Of a stretch of DNA of 64,000 nt, positions 60,501-64,000 are shown piece by piece (position 1 is the first letter of the stretch; the number at the start of each line of letters is the position of its first letter). Source of the DNA: Wuchereria bancrofti (taxonomy: Eukaryota; Nematoda; Chromadorea; Rhabditida; Onchocercidae); assembly GCA_005281725.1 (NCBI GenBank), contig SSBO01000008.1, forward strand, positions 2,542,001 to 2,606,000, given 5' to 3'. Both the position numbers and the translations under genes were made by a program. A model generated the notes under the pieces. It was not told the DNA's origin and did not search any database. It saw nothing but the letters and a program-made list of their open reading frames with translations.

Positions 60501-63404
60501 CACATAACAATCAAATTCTGTATTTGATCCTCTATTTCTTTATCATTGGACATACGTCGAAATAATATATTCATATTTTCCAAAATTAAAGGAGTTAGCT
60601 AAAAATTCATTTATTTATTTATTTAATCAAACGATAAATAAATAATTCATTATTCAACAATTTCATTTCATTAACAATTATGCATACAGATAAGAATTAG
60701 AATGAAAATGTTACAGTAATACTAAATTATTTATGGTTACAGTAATACTAAATTGTTTATGGGCTACAGTATCAATAAGAAAAAAGCGACTACAGTACTA
60801 ATAAGAAAAAAAAGAGACTACAGTATTATTAAGAAAAGAAACCGTGCAACGGATGGCTTGATATACAATTCGATGTATCCATGATTTCAACTTAATTATA
60901 TTATGACTTTCACATTGATCTAACATATAGAATAGTGGACGAGATAAGGCAGCATATAAATCATAGCAATCGATAAAAAATTCATCAAAACGTGGTAATA
61001 TCCTTACAAACCATAAATTCTACAATATAAATTGGCTTTTTTTCTTAATGAATTTCCAAAAATTTTACTTATATATATTTTATTTATATTTTATATATTT
61101 TCACTTATAATTGCTTATACTTGACTATTCGAAAATTCTTTAAGAAATGTCCTTCTCCTTTTTTTTCCAATAATACTTCTTTCATTTTAGAAAAAAAAAG
61201 ACAGAATATTTCATACTTCCGGAATAAGTGATAGATTATCGTAAAGAGTTTGTGATAAAAATGCATTCTTTTGTTCCGGATCAAAAACTTGCATAATGTT
61301 ATCAAGTTGACGAAGCGTAGAAAGTGCTGGATCATCAAAATATTTTATCTGCAATTGGATATTAAAATAGAAAACATAAGTTGAATGTAGCATTAATTGC
61401 ATGGTAAAATCTTCTAAAATACAATGTCTTAAATTTCAAATTAACAAATTCATTCCTAATTAGTGTTAATGAAAAAAAAAAAAAAATTGTTGTCAACCAA
61501 GGCAAGAAATTGAACGGTGGGACGTTTGTCAACATCCAAACTGAGTACTTTCTCCATGGCATCCAATAAATTTGGTCCAAGTTCTTCAGCAATACATTTC
61601 AATGCCGTATCAAGCTGTAAAGAAAATTAATCAGTTCAATTTAAAATAAACCTAATTCTAATTTGCTAATAAATAAAAACTCAAGCAGTGTTAAGATTAA
61701 GTGATAAAGTGATCAAGCAACTAGCAATTCTCATCAATTAATTTTCGTCAAAAGGCAAAAAAAAAAATTTATGGATAGAGATTTAAAAAATAGTCAATTC
61801 TTTGAAATTATTCCACAATTTGAAGGATGATACCAGTTAGACATATTTTAATTAACCAAAATATTAATTTTAATCATTCTAAGACAAATTAGGTAAGTCT
61901 TGTCAATTAGTTTATATTAGTTAATGTTCTCATTTCGTTGAGAAATCCAAATTTTCATTACCTACAAAATTAAATATTCGTTTTCTGCTTCTTTTCATTA
62001 ATTTCGTCGCAAAATCATCGAATTCTTTTTAGGTTAAATTATCAGTTTAGAAAATGAAAGCTTTAAAAATATTAATAATTGATAGTTTTAAAGTGCAAAA
62101 CTATTAGTTCAGGAAGTGAAGGCATTTTGAAATTGTGTGGTAACTAATAATGAAGAATGAAGATAAAAAATATTTTTAGAATAGTCATTTTAATCAAAGA
62201 TTTTTTAAAATCTTTGATTAAAATAAAATTGATTTCAACTGTCAACAATTTGGGTTTTCTATAAATGAATGTCACACAGAGCCAAGTGCCAAATGTTGAA
62301 TAAGCCAAGGATTGGTCAAGCTATGGTACTCATCAATGATCGGCCAATCGATTGCTCTCGAAATATCTCGAAATGATAATTCTATCATTTCCTCATTCGA
62401 TCAACCAACTGACCGATCAATCGGCTAGGATTTTTTTCTTTTTTTTTGGAATTAGGCTGGGATATTTGTGGCTACTACTACTATTACTAAATACAAAGAT
62501 TTTTCCATCAAATAAGAATTAATCGATTATATCAATTCTTAGTTTTTAGCTTAATTAATCGAAAATTCTCAAAACTTTCTACAAAAACTAACAAAGTGAT
62601 TGGAAATAGCATTTTAATTTAAAAACAAAAAAACAAAAAAGAAAAAACAAAAGTAATTACTTGTCCACAAATTACACGATATGTATCGATGTTGTTTTTA
62701 GCATCAATTAATCGTTTTCCTCCTAAATTTGTAGTATCTTTAGAGAATAATTAATTAAATTTTGTGCACAATTTTTTTTTTTTGACTTTAAAATTTATTT
62801 AGGAAGAGGGAAGCAAACAGTCATGCAAAAAGTCATTTAATCTAGCATAATTTTTTTTTTTTTTGAACAATAAACGAAATTATCAAAGATTCAAAGTAGT
62901 AATTTTATAACAAGTTAATTTGAAATTCTAACAATTTATGGTGCAATTCATGCCCATCAATTTAAATTACAATATATTAACATCAAGATAAGACCGCATT
63001 TTCATGATGTTTTCCATAAATATTTTTATTTTTCCACTATTTCAAATTATAAATGCCAAAAGTAATTGCCAAAAATAAATTTAATCAAATAACCATAAAT
63101 ATTAACTTTCCAAAATAAAGCAATTAATATTGCCCATATCAGCTTAAATTATAGCTACATTCATCATATTTACTGCTAATTAAAAGTGATAAATTGAATT
63201 GAAATTTGAAAAAAAAAATCGAAATTAAATTTCAAAAAATATACCGGAACATATCCAGCAAATTAGTACACCTAACGAGAAAACATCCGCTGCCGAAGTG
63301 ATCAAATTTTTATTTGATAGCAAATATTCCGGTGCCAGAAAATCAAGATCCGGTTGCAAATGAACTGGTAACTTCTTGATCCAAGGAAAACATGGAAATA
63401 CATT
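57545..63404 (-). CDS. SCYL2: SCYL2-type pseudokinase with HEAT repeats (5' end outside window)
   Basis: Thirteen exons are visible: 63404-63245, 62722-62661, 61614-61498, 61348-61217, 61019-60843, 60598-60473, 60290-60174, 59962-59833, 59497-59266, 58979-58878, 58429-58311, 58103-57941, 57665-57545. They encode 585 residues in phase. The first holds the late pseudokinase lobe: PDLDFLAPEYLLS (APE equivalent) and SAADVFSLGVLICW. SLDVDKRPTVQFLAL closes the domain. Helical HEAT-like sequence follows (KYFDDPALSTLRQLDN, LPRFDEFF...), then a Ser/Arg-rich tail ending at TGA 57547-57545. SCYL2 (CVAK104) binds clathrin and adaptors and works in endosomal trafficking. The kinase N-lobe and catalytic loop must lie beyond 64000, so kinase competence cannot be judged here. 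Exon 9 uses a TTTTGAG acceptor. SCYL1 or SCYL3 are less likely, judging by the PDLDFLAPEYLLS block. Confidence 0.87.
59772..59821 (+). repeat. Direct duplication beside an SCYL2 donor
   Basis: TGACGTGACTTATTC...AAAGTAA occurs twice in tandem (59772-59793 and 59794-59821). The second copy carries a 6-bp internal TTATTC duplication. It lies just inside the intron after the exon ending at 59833. Confidence 0.85.
60710..60840 (+). repeat. Five-copy degenerate 26-bp tandem repeat abutting an SCYL2 splice donor
   Basis: Units start at about 60711, 60737, 60764, 60790 and 60818. Each contains YTACAGTA followed by an AT-rich or AAGAAAA stretch, with spacing of 26-28 bp. The first two units are nearly identical and the last three form a second subtype. 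The array ends 3 bp from the exon boundary at 60843. Confidence 0.85.
62187..62224 (+). repeat. Perfect 38-bp palindromic hairpin in an SCYL2 intron
   Basis: ATTTTAATCAAAGATTTT (62187-62204), two T, then the exact reverse complement (62207-62224). The 18-bp stem has no mismatch and only a 2-nt loop. Confidence 0.9.
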
Positions 63405-64000
63405 CTATAAAATGCTTCTTTAGCATCTTATCTCTAAATTCTAGACTAACAGACTTCTAATTTCGACATAAAAAAGAGAATTTTTTTAATTAATAAAATT
63501 GAATTTCATTTCTTCACAGGAATAGCACACATTAACTATTTTTTAGTAATAAAACATTTAAAAAAAAAAATTTATGAATAACGTAAGATGCAATGAAATG
63601 TGCTATTAGTATTAGCATAAAAAATTTTCATTCGCTATCATTTTAATCATTCATCAATCTTTTAATGACTTCACTTCACCACACTTCACGTACGTGTAAA
63701 TAAGTTAAGTTAGAAGAGAAAATTTTTTGCTAACAAAAAAGTTACCAAAATGAAAAAGGCAAAAAGCATAGATAATAATATTAATAATAGCAATTACTGC
63801 AAATTCCATTATGTCATTTCAAAAAAAAAAAAAATTAAAAAAGAAAGAAGTAAGATGAGAATTATAATACTTTCATCATTATTTAGCTTAGATTTTTTTT
63901 TTCTCAAATTAACATTTCATTTAGTAAAATTATGTCATTGAGAGCAATTATCATTTTTGCTAGAAGTAAAATAACACACTTAAAAGTTGTTTTACTGATA
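63405..64000. other. SCYL2 intron running off the right edge
   Basis: No exon was recognised. Because the exon starting at 63404 opens at phase 0 in mid-kinase domain, this stretch should be intron leading to the upstream kinase exons beyond the window. Confidence 0.6.

Overview
The window is nematode nuclear DNA, most likely from a clade III/filarial-type worm. The evidence is very AT-rich DNA with long A/T runs, compact multi-exon genes with mostly short introns and TTTCAG-like acceptors, acceptors lying just 5' of several start codons as expected for spliced-leader trans-splicing, and protein families whose closest recalled relatives are nematode genes. I see no bacterial operon, phage, CRISPR array, insertion sequence or rRNA/tRNA gene. 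All identifications come from recognising protein motifs and splice phase by eye; no database was searched.

Layout, left to right. 1-4210 has no recognisable gene. 4211-7480 (-) is mec-8, a two-RRM splicing regulator with a 1.9 kb intron. 7.5-16.9 kb is a long gene-poor interval holding microsatellites and one promoter-like patch with a perfect RFX/DAF-19 X-box match. 16923-19259 (+) is cytochrome c1. 20838-23456 (-) is an ABHD18-type alpha/beta hydrolase, head to head with, and overlapping at the start codon, 23434-24895 (+), a Maf-family nucleotide pyrophosphatase. 26825-32209 (-) is an MSK-type dual-kinase (rskn-2). 32.2-37.15 kb shows no gene. 37155-48907 (+) is a 32-exon Piezo mechanosensitive channel. 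50084-52648 (-) is S-adenosylmethionine decarboxylase. 52.6-57.5 kb holds a minisatellite but no gene. 57545-63404 (-) is the 3' two thirds of an SCYL2-type pseudokinase/HEAT protein that runs off the right edge.

I rebuilt eight genes exon by exon. Codon phase closes at every junction except one uncertain boundary in Piezo (exon 3/4), where two splice pairs fit. The genes are unrelated housekeeping, signalling and sensory functions. They are arranged as convergent pairs (cyc-1/ABHD18, Maf/rskn-2, pezo-1/smd-1) and divergent pairs (mec-8/cyc-1, ABHD18/Maf, rskn-2/pezo-1). There is no sign of an operon.

The most unusual points are these. (1) The first exons of ABHD18 and Maf overlap almost completely on opposite strands, so 23 bp encode the N-termini of two proteins and each gene's candidate leader acceptor lies inside the other gene. 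(2) The Piezo model is about 1,800 residues and starts at what looks like the second transmembrane unit, with a short uORF over its ATG and an in-frame alternative donor in an intracellular loop. (3) A perfect X-box sits in the 9.4 kb desert. (4) Several well-supported introns end in AAG or GAG rather than the nematode CAG.
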